A stretch of DNA of 64,000 bases from Limnomonas spitsbergensis (Eukaryota > Chlorophyta > Chlorophyceae > Chlamydomonadales): contig JAYJMM010000041.1 in the NCBI GenBank assembly GCA_037349105.1, positions 992,001 through 1,056,000 on the forward strand. Direction: 5' to 3'. Positions 27,894 through 41,771 of the stretch are shown in pieces. Made by a program: the position numbers and the translations under genes. Every line of letters begins with the position of its first letter. The stretch's first letter is position 1. Below the pieces are notes generated by a model. That model was not told the origin of the DNA. It saw nothing but the letters and a program-made list of their open reading frames with translations, and did no database searches.

Positions 27894-28913
27894 CCATCAC
27901 CCAGTTGCAGGCCCTCAGCCTCACCTGCCATCACACATTTGCAGAACCCCAGCCACACCTGCCATCACCCAGCTGCAGGCCCTCAGCCTCACCTGCCATC
28001 ACACAGATGCAGAACCCCAGCCACACCTCCCATCACCCAGCTGCAGACCCTCAGCCTCACATGTCATCACATACTTGCAGAACCCCAGCCACACATGCCA
28101 TCACCCAGCTGCAGACCCTCAGCCTCACCTGCCATCACACAGATGCAGAACCCCAGCCACACATGCCATCACCCAGTTGCAGGCCCTCAGCCTCACCTGC
28201 CATCACACAGATGCAGAACCCCAGCCACACCTGCCATCACCCAGCTGCAGACCCTCAGCCTCACCTGCTATCACACATTTGCAGAAACCCAGCCACACCT
28301 GCCATCACCCAGCTGCAGGCCCTCACCCTCACGTGCCATCACACAGATGCAGAACCCCAGCCACACATGCCATCACATATTTGCAGAACCCCAGCCACAC
28401 CTGCCATCACCCAGCTGCAGGCCCTCAGCCTCACCTACCATCACACAGATGCAGAACCCCAGCCACACCTGCCATCACCCAGCTGCAGACCCTCAGCCTC
28501 ACATGCCATCACACAGATGCAGAAACCCAGCCACACATGCCATCACCCAGCTGCAGACCCTCAGCCTCACCTGTCATCACATACTTGCAGAACCCCAGCC
28601 ACACATGCAATCTCCCAGTTGCAGACCCTCAGCCTCACCTGCCATCACATATTTGCAGAACCCCAGCCACACCTGCCATCACCCAGCTGCATGCCCCCAG
28701 CCTCACCTGCCATCACACATTTGCAGAACCCCAGCCACACCTGCCATCACCCAGGTGCAGACCCTCAGCCTCACCTGCCATCACCCAGCTGCAGACCCTC
28801 AGCCTCACCTGCCATCACACAGATGCAGAACCCTAGCCACACCTGCCATCACCCAGTTGCAGGCCCTCAGCCATACATGCAATCACCCAGTTACAGACCT
28901 TCAGCAATGCCTC

Positions 28914-29043
28914 TCCCCCCCTTTCAGATGTTTGCGGTGGCTCGGGAGCTGGGAGAGATGAGCGAAGTGGGAGTGGAGGCCACGGCGCAAGGAGGGCACC
29001 ATCATCCCTTCGACACAAGCAGGTACCCAATAACTCCCAGGGT
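28914..29043 (+). other. Exon-like cassette, copy 19
   Basis: Core 28928-29022, standard right-family form. It lies 1150 bp (30 monomers) after copy 18 and is the 5966-bp counterpart of copy 16. Confidence 0.75.
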
Positions 29044-29893
29044 CCATCACCCAGTTGCAGGCCCTCAGCCTCACCTGCCATCACACATTTGCAGAACCCC
29101 AGCCACACCTGCCATCACCCAGCTGCAGGCCCTCAGCCTCACCTGCCATCACACAGATGCAGAACCCCAGCCACACCTCCCATCACCCAGCTGCAGACCC
29201 TCAGCCTCACATGTCATCACATACTTGCAGAACCCCAGCCACACATGCCATCACCCAGCTGCAGACCCTCAGCCTCACCTGCCATCACACAGATGCAGAA
29301 CCCCAGCCACACCTCCCATAACCCAGCTGCAGACCCTCAGCCTCACCTGCCATCACAAATTTGCAGAACCCCAGCCACACCTGCCATCACCCAGTTGCAG
29401 ACCCTCAGCCTCACCTGCTATAACACATTTGCAGAACCCCAGCCACACCTGCCATCGCCCAGCTGCAAGCCCTCACCCTCACCTGCCATCACACAGATGC
29501 AGAACCCCAGCCACACATGCCATCACCCAGTTGCATGCCCTCAGCATCACCTGCCTTCACACAGATGCAGAACCCCAGCCACACCTGCCATCACCCAGCT
29601 GCAGACCCTCAGCCTCACCTGCCATCACACAGATGCAGAACCCCAGCCACACATGCCATCACCCAGCTGCAGACCCTCAGCCTCACCTGTCATCACATAC
29701 TTGCAGAACCCCAGCCACACATGCCAACACCCAGTTGCATACACTCAGCCTCACCTGCCATCACATATTTGCAGAACCCCAGCCTCACCTGCCATCACAC
29801 AGATGCAGAACCCTAGCCACACCTGCCATCACCCAGTTGCAGGCCCTCAGCCATACATGCAATCACCCAGTTACAGACCTTTAGCAATGCCTC

Positions 29894-30023
29894 TCCCCCC
29901 CTTTCAGATGTTTGCGGTGGCTCGGGAGCTGGGAGAGATGAGCGAAGTGGGAGTGGAGGCCACGGCGCAAGGAGGGCACCATCATCCCTTCGACACAAGC
30001 AGGTACCTAATAACTCCCAGGGT
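29894..30023 (+). other. Exon-like cassette, copy 20
   Basis: Core 29908-30002. Carries the CTTTAGCA and GTACCT flanking changes of copy 17, exactly 5966 bp away. The next cassette is 4584 bp away, the longest gap in the window. Confidence 0.75.
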
Positions 30024-33000
30024 CCATCACCCAGTTGCAGGCCCTCAGCCTCACCTGCCATCACACATTTGCAGAACCCCAGCCACACCTGCCATCACCC
30101 AGCTGCAGGCCCTCAGCCTCACCTGCCATCACACAGATGCAGAACCCCAGCCACACCTCCCATCACCCAGCTGCAGACCCTCAGCCTCACATGTCATCAC
30201 ATACTTGCAGAACCCCAGCCACACATGCCATCACCCAGCTGCAGACCCTCAGCCTCACCTGCCATCACACAGATGCAAAACCCCAGCCACACATGCCATC
30301 ACCCAGTTGCAGGCCCTCAGCCTCACCTGCCATCACAAATTTGCAGAACCCCAGCCACACCTGCCATCACCCAGCTGCAGACCCTCAGCCTCACCTGCTA
30401 TCACACATTTGCAGAAACCCAGCCACACCTGCCATCACCCAGCTGCAGGCCATCACCCTCACGTGCCATCACACAGATGCAGAACCCCAGCCACACATGC
30501 CATCAACCAGTTGCAGGCCCTCAGCATCACCTGCCTTCACACAGATGCAGAACCCCAGCCACACCTGCCATCACCCAGCTGCAGACCCTCAGCCTCACCT
30601 GCCATCACACAGATGCAGAACCCCAGCCACACATGCCATCACCCAGCTGCAGACCCTCAGCCTCACATGTCATCACATACTTGCAGAACCCCAGCCACAC
30701 ATGCCATCTCCCAGTTGCAGACACTCAGCCTCACCTGCCATCACATATTTGCAGAACCCCAGCCACACCTGTCATCACCCAGCTGCATGCCCCCAGCCTC
30801 ACCTGCTATCACACATTTGCAGAACCCCAGCCACACATGCCATCACCCAGCTGCAGACCCTCAGCCTCACCTGCCATCACCCAGATGAAGAACCCCAGCC
30901 ACACCTCCCATCACCCAGCTGCAGACCCTCAGCCTCACATGTCATCACATACTTGCAGAACCCCAGCCACACATGCCATCACCCAGCTGCAGACCCTCAG
31001 CCTCACCTGCCATCACACAGATGAAGAACCCCAGCCACACATGCCATCACCCAGTTGCAGGCCCTCAGCCTCACCTGCCATCACAAATTTGCAGAACCCC
31101 AGCCACACCTGCCATCACCCAGCTGCAGACCCTCAGCCTCACCTGCTATCACACATTTGCAGAAACCCAGCCACACCTGCCATCACCCAGCTGCAGGCCC
31201 TCACCCTCACGTGCCATCACACAGATGCAGAACCCCAGCCACACATGCCATCACCCAGTTGCAGGCCCTCAGCATCACCTGCCTTCACACAGATGCAGAA
31301 CCTCAGCCACACCTGCCATCACCCAGCTGCAGACCCTCAGCCTCACCTGCCATCACACAGATGCAGAACCCCAGCCACACATGCCATCACCCAGCTGCAG
31401 ACCCTCAGCCTCACCTGTCATCACATACTTGCAGAACCCCAGCCACACCTGCCATCACCCAGCTGCATGCCCCCAGCCTCACCTGCCATCACACATTTGC
31501 AGAACCCCAGCCACACCTGCCATCACCCAGGTGCAGACCCTCAGCCTCACCTGCCATCACACAGATGCAGAACCCCAGCCACACCTCCCATCACCCAGCT
31601 GCAGACCCTCAGCCTCACATGTCATCACATACTTGCAGAACCCCAGCCACACATGCCATCACCCAGCTGCAGACCCTCAGCCTCACCTGCCATCACACAG
31701 ATGCAAAACCCCAGCCACACATGCCATCACCCAGTTGCAGGCCCTCAGCCTCACCTGCCATCACAAATTTGCAGAACCCCAGCCACACCTGCCATCACCC
31801 AGCTGCAGACCCTCAGCCTCACCTGCTATCACACATTTGCAGAAACCCAGCCACACCTGCCATCACCCAGCTGCAGGCCATCACCCTCACGTGCCATCAC
31901 ACAGATGCAGAACCCCAGCCACACATGCCATCAACCAGTTGCAGGCCCTCAGCATCACCTGCCTTCACACAGATGCAGAACCCCAGCCACACCTGCCATC
32001 ACCCAGCTGCAGACCCTCAGCCTCACCTGCCATCACACAGATGCAGAACCCCAGCCACACATGCCATCACCCAGCTGCAGACCCTCAGCCTCACCTGTCA
32101 TCACATACTTGCAGAACCCCAGCCACACATGCCATCTCCCAGTTGCAGACACTCAGCCTCACCTGCCATCACATATTTGCAGAACCCCAGCCACACCTGT
32201 CATCACCCAGCTGCATGCCCCCAGCCTCACCTGCTATCACACATTTGCAGAACCCCAGCCACACATGCCATCACCCAGCTGCAGACCCTCAGCCTCACCT
32301 GCCATCACCCAGATGAAGAACCCCAGCCACACCTCCCATCACCCAGCTGCAGACCCTCAGCCTCACATGTCATCACATACTTGCAGAACCCCAGCCACAC
32401 ATGCCATCACCCAGCTGCAGACCCTCAGCCTCACCTGCCATCACACAGATGAAGAACCCCAGCCACACATGCCATCACCCAGTTGCAGGCCCTCAGCCTC
32501 ACCTGCCATCACAAATTTGCAGAACCCCAGCCACACCTGCCATCACCCAGCTGCAGACCCTCAGCCTCACCTGCTATCACACAGATGCAGAACCCCAGCC
32601 ACACATGCCATCACCCAGTTGCAGGCCCTCAGCATCACCTGCCTTCACACAGATGCAGAACCCCAGCCACACCTGCCATCACCCAGCTGCAGACCCTCAG
32701 CCTCACCTGCCATCACACAGATGCAGAACCCCAGCCACACATGCCATCACCCAGCTGCAGACCCTCAGCCTCACCTGTCATCACATACTTGCAGAACCCC
32801 AGCCACACCTGCCATCACCCAGCTGCATGCCCCCAGCCTCACCTGCCATCACACATTTGCAGAACCCCAGCCACACCTGCCATCACCCAGGTGCAGACCC
32901 TCAGCCTCACCTGCCATCACACAGATGCAGAACCCCAGCCACACCTCCCATCACCCAGCTGCAGACCCTCAGCCTCACATGTCATCACATACTTGCAGAA

Positions 33001-34477
33001 CCCCAGCCACACATGCCATCACCCAGCTGCAGACCCTCAGCCTCACCTGCCATCACACAGATGCAGAACCCCAGCCACACATGCCATCACCCAGTTGCAG
33101 GCCCTCAGCCTCACCTGCCATCACAAATTTGCAGAACCCCAGCCACACCTGCCATCACCCAGCTGCAGACCCTCAGCCTCACCTGCTATCACACATTTGC
33201 AGAACCCCAGCCACACCTGCCATCACCCAGCTGCAGGCCCTCACCCTCACCTGCCATCACACAGATGCAGAACCCCAGCCACACATGCCATCACCCAGTT
33301 GCAGGCCCTCAGCATCACCTGCCTTCACACAGATGCAGAACCCCAGCCACACCTGCCATCACCCAGCTGCAGACCCTCAGCCTCACCTGCCATCACACAG
33401 ATGCAGAACCCCAGCCACACATGCCATCACCCAGCTGCAGACCCTCAGCCTCACCTGTCATCACATACTTGCAGAACCCCAGCCACACATGCCATCTCCC
33501 AGTTGCAGACACTCAGCCTCACCTGCCATCACATATTTGCAGAACCCCAGCCACACCTGCCATCACCCAGCTGCATGCCCCCAGCCTCACCTGCTATCAC
33601 ACATTTGCAGAACCCCAGCCACACATGCCATCACCCAGCTGCAGACCCTCAGCCTCACCTGCCATCACCCAGATGAAGAACCCCAGCCACACCTCCCATC
33701 ACCCAGCTGCAGACCCTCAGCCTCACATGTCATCACATACTTGCAGAACCCCAGCCACACATGCCATCACCCAGCTGCAGACCCTCAGCCTCACCTGCCA
33801 TCACACAGATGCAGAACCCCAGCCACACATGCCATCACCCAGTTGCAGGCCCTCAGCCTCACCTGCCATCACAAATTTGCAGAACCCCAGCCACACCTGC
33901 CATCACCCAGCTGCAGACCCTCAGCCTCACCTGCTATCACACATTTGCAGAAACCCAGCCACACCTGCCATCACCCAGCTGCAGGCCCTCACCCTCACGT
34001 GCCATCACACAGATGCAGAACCCCAGCCACACATGCCATCACCCAGTTGCAGGCCCTCAGCATCACCTGCCTTCACACAGATGCAGAACCCCAGCCACAC
34101 CTGCCATCACCCAGCTGCAGACCCTCAGCCTCACCTGCCATCACACAGATGCAGAACCCCAGCCACACATGCCATCACCCAGCTGCAGACCCTCAGCCTC
34201 ACCTGTCATCACATACTTGCAGAACCCCAGCCACACCTGCCATCACCCAGCTGCATGCCCCCAGCCTCACCTGCCATCACACATTTGCAGAACCCCAGCC
34301 ACACCTGCCATCACCCAGGTGCAGACCCTCAGCCTCACCTGCCATCACCCAGCTGCAGACCCTCAGCCTCACCTGCCATCACACAGATGCAGAACCCTAG
34401 CCACACCTGCCATCACCCAGTTGCAGGCCCTCAGCCATACATGCAATCACCCAGTTACAGACCTTCAGCAATGCCTC
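30024..34477. repeat. Cassette-free run of 131 monomers with 1428/1360-bp units
   Basis: This is 34-mers only. CCCAGATGAAG recurs at 30880, 32308 and 33668, spaced 1428 and 1360 bp (42 and 40 monomers). It corresponds to the run at 24058-27763 but is 748 bp longer, and one more marker-bearing unit is present. Confidence 0.85.
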
Positions 34478-34607
34478 TCCCCCCCTTTCAGATGTTTGCG
34501 GTGGCTCGGGAGCTGGGAGAGATGAGCGAAGTGGGAGTGGAGGCCACGGCGCAAGGAGGGCACCATCATCCCTTCGACACAAGCAGGTACCCAATAACTC
34601 CCAGGGT
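34478..34607 (+). other. Exon-like cassette, copy 21
   Basis: Core 34492-34586, standard right-family form, after a cassette-free run of 131 monomers. Confidence 0.75.
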
Positions 34608-36273
34608 CCATCACCCAGTTGCAGGCCCTCAGCCTCACCTGCCATCACACATTTGCAGAACCCCAGCCACACCTGCCATCACCCAGCTGCAGGCCCTCAG
34701 CCTCACCTGCCATCACACAGATGCAGAACCCCAGCCACACCTCCCATCACCCAGCTGCAGACCCTCAGCCTCACATGTCATCACATACTTGCAGAACCCC
34801 AGCCACACATGCCATCACCCAGCTGCAGACCCTCAGCCTCACCTGCCATCACACAGATGCAGAACCCCAGCCACACATGCCATCACCCAGTTGCAGGCCC
34901 TCAGCCTCACCTGCCATCACAAATTTGCAGAACCCCAGCCACACCTGCCATCACCCAGCTGCAGACCCTCAGCCTCACCTGCTATCACACATTTGCAGAA
35001 ACCCAGCCACACCTGCCATCACCCAGCTGCAGGCCCTCACCCTCACGTGCCATCACACAGATGCAGAACCCCAGCCACACATGCCATCACCCAGTTGCAG
35101 GCCCTCAGCATCACCTGCCTTCACACAGATGCAGAACCCCAGCCACACCTGCCATCACCCAGCTGCAGACCCTCAGCCTCACCTGCCATCACACAGATGC
35201 AGAACCCCAGCCACACATGCCATCACCCAGCTGCAGACCCTCAGCCTCACCTGTCATCACATACTTGCAGAACCCCAGCCACACATGCCATCACCCAGTT
35301 GCAGACACTCAGCCTCACCTGCCATCACATATTTGCAGAACCCCAGCCACACCTGCCATCACCCAGCTGCAGGCCCCCAGCCTCACCTGCCATCACACAT
35401 TTGCAGAACCCCAGCCACACATGCCATCACCCAGCTGCAGACCCTCAGCCTCACATGCCATCACCCAGCTGCAGACCCTCAGCCTCACCTGCCATCACAC
35501 AGATGCAGAACCCTAGCCACACCTGCCATCACACAGATGCAGAACCCCAGCCACACATGCCATCACCCAGCTGCAGACCCTCAGCCTCACCTGCCATCAC
35601 ATACTTGCAGAACCCCAGCCACACATGCCATCACCCAGCTGCAGACCCTCAGCCTCACCTGCCATCACACAGATGCAGAACCCCAGCCACACATGCCATC
35701 ACCCAGTTGCAGGCCCTCAGCCTCACCTGCCATCACAAATTTGCAGAACCCCAGCCACACCTGCCATCACCCAGCTGCAGACCCTCAGCCTCACCTGCTA
35801 TCACACATTTGCAGAACCCCAGCCACACCTGCCATCACCCAGCTGCAGGCCCTCACCCTCACCTGCCATCACACAGATGCAGAACCCCAGCCACACATGC
35901 CATCACCCAGTTGCATGCCCTCAGCATCACCTGCCTTCACACAGATGCAGAACCCCAGCCACACCTGCCATCACCCAGCTGCAGACCCTCAGCCTCACCT
36001 GCCATCACACAGATGCTGAACCCCAGCCACACATGCCATCACCCAGCTGCAGACCCTCAGCCTCACCTGCCATCACATACTTGCAGAACCCCAGCCACAC
36101 ATGCCATCACCCAGTTGCAGACACTCAGCCTCAACTGCCATCACATATTTGCAGAACCCCAGCCTCACCTGCCATCACACAGATGCAGAACCCTAGCCAC
36201 ACCTGCCATCACCCAGTTGCAGGCCCTCAGCCATACATGCAATCACCCAGTTACAGACCTTCAGCAATGCCTC

Positions 36274-36403
36274 TCCCCCCCTTTCAGATGTTTGCGGTGG
36301 CTCGGGAGCTGGGAGAGATGAGCGAAGTGGGAGTGGAGGCCACGGCGCAAGGAGGGCACCATCATCCCTTCGACACAAGCAGGTACCCAATAACTCCCAG
36401 GGT
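36274..36403 (+). other. Exon-like cassette, copy 22
   Basis: Core 36288-36382, standard right-family form. It lies 1796 bp (49 monomers) after copy 21. The first full monomer pair downstream has a CCATAAC variant. Confidence 0.75.
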
Positions 36404-37287
36404 CCATCACCCAGTTGCAGGCCCTCAGCCTCACCTGCCATAACACATTTGCAGAACCCCAGCCACACCTGCCATCACCCAGCTGCAGGCCCTCAGCCTC
36501 ACCTGCCATCACACAGATGCAGAACCCCAGCCACACCTCCCATCACCCAGCTGCAGACCCTCAGCCTCACATGTCATCACATACTTGCAGAACCCCAGCC
36601 ACACATGCCATCACCCAGCTGCAGACCCTCAGCCTCACCTGCCATCACACAGATGCAAAACCCCAGCCACACATGCCATCACCCAGTTGCAGGCCCTCAG
36701 CCTCACCTGCCATCACAAATTTGCAGAACCCCAGCCACACCTGCCATCACCCAGCTGCAGACCCTCAGCCTCACCTGCCATCACACATTTGCAGAACCCC
36801 AGCCACACCTGCCATCACCCAGCTGCAGGCCCTCACCCTCACCTGCCATCACACAGATGCAGAACCCCAGCCACACATGCCATCAACCAGTTGCAGGCCC
36901 TCAGCATCACCTGCCTTCACACAGATGCAGAACCCCAGCCACACCTGCCATCACCCAGCTGCAGACCCTCAGCCTCACCTGCCATCACAAATTTGCAGAA
37001 CCCCAGCCTCACATGCCATCACCCAGCTGCAGGCCCTCAGCCTCACATGCCATCACCCAGCTGCAGACCCTCAGCCTCACCTGCCATCACACATTTGCAG
37101 AACCCCAGCCACACCTGCCATCACCCAGGTGCAGACCCTCAGCCTCACCTGCCATCACCCAGCTGCAGACCCTCAGCCTCACCTGCCATCACACAGATGC
37201 AGAACCCTAGCCACACCTGCCATCACCCAGTTGCAGGCCCTCAGCCATACATGCAATCACCCAGTTACAGACCTTCAGCAATGCCTC

Positions 37288-37417
37288 TCCCCCCCTTTCA
37301 GATGTTTGCGGTGGCTCGGGAGCTGGGAGAGATGAGCGAAGTGGGAGTGGAGGCCACGGCGCAAGGAGGGCACCATCATCCCTTCGACACAAGCAGGTAC
37401 CCAATAACTCCCAGGGT
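37288..37417 (+). other. Exon-like cassette, copy 23
   Basis: Core 37302-37396, standard right-family form. It lies 1014 bp (26 monomers) after copy 22 and is the 2810-bp counterpart of copy 21. Confidence 0.75.
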
Positions 37418-39083
37418 CCATCACCCAGTTGCAGGCCCTCAGCCTCACCTGCCATCACACATTTGCAGAACCCCAGCCACACCTGCCATCACCCAGCTGC
37501 AGGCCCTCAGCCTCACCTGCCATCACACAGATGCAGAATCCCAGCCACACCTCCCATCACCCAGCTGCAGACCCTCAGCCTCACATGTCATCACATACTT
37601 GCAGAACCCCAGCCACACATGCCATCACCCAGCTGCAGACCCTCAGCCTCACCTGCCATCACACAGATGCAGAACCCCAGCCACACATGCCATCACCCAG
37701 TTGCAGGCCCTCAGCCTCACCTGCCATCACAAATTTGCAGAACCCCAGCCACACCTGCCATCACCCAGCTGCAGACCCTCAGCCTCACCTGCTATCACAC
37801 ATTTGCAGAAACCCAGCCACACCTGCCATCACCCAGCTACAGGCCCTCACCCTCACGTGCCATCACACAGATGCAGAACCCCAGCCACACATGCCATCAC
37901 CCAGTTGCAGGCCCTCAGCATCACCTGCCTTCACACAGATGCAGAACCCCAGCCACACCTGCCATCACCCAGCTGCAGACCCTCAGCCTCACCTGCCATC
38001 ACACAGATGCAGAACCCCAGCCACACATGCCATCACCCAGCTGCAGACCCTCAGCCTCACCTGTCATCACATACTTGCAGAACCCCAGCCACACATGCCA
38101 TCACCCAGTTGCAGACACTCAGCCTCACCTGCCATCACATATTTGCAGAACCCCAGCCACACCTGCCATCACCCAGCTGCAGGCCCCCAGCCTCACCTGC
38201 CATCACACATTTGCAGAACCCCAGCCACACATGCCATCACCCAGCTGCAGACCCTCAGCCTCACATGCCATCACCCAGCTGCAGACCCTCAGCCTCACCT
38301 GCCATCACACAGATGCAGAACCCTAGCCACACCTGCCATCACACAGATGCAGAACCCCAGCCACACATGCCATCACCCAGCTGCAGACCCTCAGCCTCAC
38401 CTGTCATCACATACTTGCAGAACCCCAGCCACACATGCCATCACCCAGCTGCAGACCCTCAGCCTCACCTGCCATCACACAGATGCAGACCCCCAGCCAC
38501 ACATGCCATCACCCAGTTGCAGGCCCTCAGCCTCACCTGCCATCACAAATTTGCAGAACCCCAGCCACACCTGCCATCACCCAGCTGCAGACCCTCAGCC
38601 TCACCTGCTATCACACATTTGCAGAACCCCAGCCACACCTGCCATCACCCAGCTGCAGGCCCTCACCCTCACCTGCCATCACACAGATGCAGAACCCCAG
38701 CCACACATGCCATCACCCAGTTGCATGCCCTCAGCATCACCTGCCTTCACACAGATGCAGAACCCCAGCCACACCTGCCATCACCCAGCTGCAGACCCTC
38801 AGCCTCACCTGCCATCACACAGATGCAGAACCCCAGCCACACATGCCATCACCCAGCTGCAGACCCTCAGCCTCACCTGTCATCACATACTTGCAGAACC
38901 CCAGCCACACATGCCATCACCCAGTTGCAGACACTCAGCCTCAACTGCCATCACATATTTGCAGAACCCCAGCCTCACCTGCCATCACACAGATGCAGAA
39001 CCCTAGCCACACCTGCCATCACCCAGTTGCAGGCCCTCAGCCATACATGCAATCACCCAGTTACAGACCTTCAGCAATGCCTC

Positions 39084-39213
39084 TCCCCCCCTTTCAGATG
39101 TTTGCGGTGGCTCGGGAGCTGGGAGAGATGAGCGAAGTGGGAGTGGAGGCCACGGCGCAAGGAGGGCACCATCATCCCTTCGACACAAGCAGGTACCCAA
39201 TAACTCCCAGGGT
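39084..39213 (+). other. Exon-like cassette, copy 24
   Basis: Core 39098-39192, standard right-family form. It lies 1796 bp after copy 23 (2810-bp counterpart of copy 22) and 18776 bp from copy 14. Confidence 0.75.
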
Positions 39214-41771
39214 CCATCACCCAGTTGCAGGCCCTCAGCCTCACCTGCCATCACACATTTGCAGAACCCCAGCCACACCTGCCATCACCCAGCTGCAGGC
39301 CCTCAGCCTCACCTGCCATCACACAGATGCAGAACCCCAGCCACACCTCCCATCACCTAGCTGCAGACCCTCAGCCTCACATGTCATCACATACTTGCAG
39401 AACCCCAGCCACACATGCCATCACCCAGCTGCAGACCCTCAGCCTCACCTGCCATCACACAGATGCAGAACCCCAGCCACACATGCCATCACCCAGTTGC
39501 AGGCCCTCAGCCTCACCTGCCATCACAAATTTGCAGAACCCCAGCCACACCTGCCATCACCCAGCTGCAGACCCTCAGCCTCACCTGCTATCACACATTT
39601 GCAGAACCCCAGCCACACCTGCCATCACCCAGCTGCAGGCCCTCACCCTCACCTGCCATCACACAGATGCAGAACCCCAGCCACACATGCCATCAACCAG
39701 TTGCAGGCCCTCAGCATCACCTGCCTTCACACAGATGCAGAACCCCAGCCACACCTGCCATCACCCAGCTGCAGACCCTCAGCCTCACCTGCCATCACAA
39801 ATTTGCAGAACCCCAGCCTCACATGCCATCACCCAGCTGCAGACCCTCAGCCTCACCTGTCATCACATACTTGCAGAACCCCAGCCACACCTGCCATCAC
39901 CCAGCTGCAGACCCTCAGCCTCACCTGCTATCACACATTTGCAGAACCCAAGCCACACCTGCCATCACCCAGCTGCAGGCCCTCACCCTCACCTGCCATC
40001 ACACAGATGCAGAACCCCAGCCACACATGCCATCAACCAGTTGCAGGCCCTCAGCATCACTTGCCTTCACACAGATGCAGAACCCCAGCCACACCTGCCA
40101 TCACCCAGCTGCAGACCCTCAGCCTCACCTGCCATCACACAGATGCAGAACCCCAGCCACACATGCCATCACCCAGCTGCAGACCCTCAGCCTCACCTGT
40201 CATCACATACTTGCAGAACCCCAGCCACACATGCCATCACCCAGTTGCAGACACTCAGCCTCACCTGCCATCACATATTTGCAGAACCCCAACCACACCT
40301 GCCATCACCCAGCTGCATGCCCTCAGCCTCACCTGCCATCACACATTTGCAGAACCCCAGCCACACCTGCCATCACCCAGCTGCAGACCCTCAGCCTCAC
40401 ATGCCATCACCCAGCTGCAGACCCTCAGCCTCACCTGCCATCACACAGATGCAGAACCCTAGCCACACCTGCCATCACCCAGTTGCAGGCCCTCAGCCAT
40501 ACATGCAATCACCCAGTTACAGACCTTCAGCAATGCCTCTCCCCCCCTTTCAGATGTTTGCGGTGGCTCGGGAGCTGGGAGAGATGAGCGAAGGGGGAGT
40601 GGAGGCCACGGCGCAAGGAGGGCACCATCATCCCTTCGACACAAGCAGGTACCCAATAACTCCTAGGGTCCATCACCCAGTTGCAGGCCCTCAGCCTCAC
40701 CTGCCATCACACATTTGCAGAACCCCAGCCACACCTGCCATCACCCAGCTGCAGGCCCTCAGCCTCACCTGCCATCACACAGATGCAGAACCCCAGCCAC
40801 ACCTCCCATCACCCAGCTGCAGACCCTCAGCCTCACATGTCATCACATACTTGCAGAACCCCAGCCACACCTGCCATCACCCAGCTGCAGACCCTCAGCC
40901 TCACCTGTCATCACACAGATGCAGAACCCCAGCCACACATGCCATCACCCAGTTGCAGGCCCTCAGCATCACCTGCCTTCACACAGATGCAGAACCCCAG
41001 CCACACCTGCCACCACCCAGCTGCAGACCCTCAGCCTCACCTGCCATCACACAGATGCAGAACCCCAGCCACACATGCCATCACCCAGCTGCAGACCCTC
41101 AGCCTCACCTGTCATCACATACTTGCAGAACCCCAGCCACACATGCCATCACCCAGTTGCAGACCCTCAGCCTCACCTGCCATCACATATTTGCAGAACC
41201 CCAGCCACACCTGCCATCACCCAGCTGCAGGCCCTCAGCCTCACCTGCCATCACACAGATGCAGAACCCCAGCCACACATGCCATCACCCAGCTGCAGAC
41301 CCTCAGCCTCACATGCCATCACACAGATGCAGAAACCCAGCCACACATGCCATCACCCAGCTGCAGACCCTCAGCCTCACCTGTCATCACATACTTGCAG
41401 AACCCCAGCCACACCTGCCATCACCCAGTTGCAGACCCTCAGCCTCACCTGCCATCACATATTTGCAGAACCCCAGCCACACCTGCCATCACCCAGCTGC
41501 ATGCCCCCAGCCTCACCTGCCATCACACATTTGCAGAACCCCAGCCACACCTGCCATCACCCAGGTGCAGACCCTCAGCCTCACCTGCCATCACCCAGCT
41601 GCAGACCCTCAGCCTCACCTGCCATCACACAGATGCAGAACCCTAGCCACACCTGCCATCACCCAGTTGCAGGCCCTCAGCCATACATGCAATCACCCAG
41701 TTACAGACCTTCAGCAATGCCTCTCCCCCCCTTTCAGATGTTTGCGGTGGCTCGGGAGCTGGGAGAGATGA
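39098..41771. repeat. Distant copy (+18776 bp) of the copy 14-16 segment
   Basis: Cassettes 24, 25 and 26 repeat the spacing of 14, 15 and 16 (1456, 1184 bp) at exactly +18776. The private GAAGGGG change of copy 15 recurs in copy 25. Scattered monomer substitutions separate the two copies. Confidence 0.85.
40540..40669 (+). other. Exon-like cassette, copy 25
   Basis: Core 40554-40648. Shares GAAGGGG and CTCCTAGG with copy 15, exactly 18776 bp away. It lies 1456 bp after copy 24. Confidence 0.75.

Larger units (their letters stand above)
21905..30700. repeat. 5966-bp offset duplication of the copy 16-17 segment
   Basis: The segment from about 21.9 kb to 24.7 kb matches about 27.9-30.7 kb at +5966. 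Cassettes 16 and 17 correspond to 19 and 20, including the private CTTTAGCA and GTACCT changes. The block edges are approximate because they lie within similar monomers. Confidence 0.8.
34492..39097. repeat. 2810-bp offset duplication of the copy 21-22 segment
   Basis: Cassettes 21 and 22 correspond to 23 and 24 at +2810, with the same 1796-bp spacing. The monomer order matches from 34.6 to 36.0 kb against 37.4 to 38.8 kb. Confidence 0.85.
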
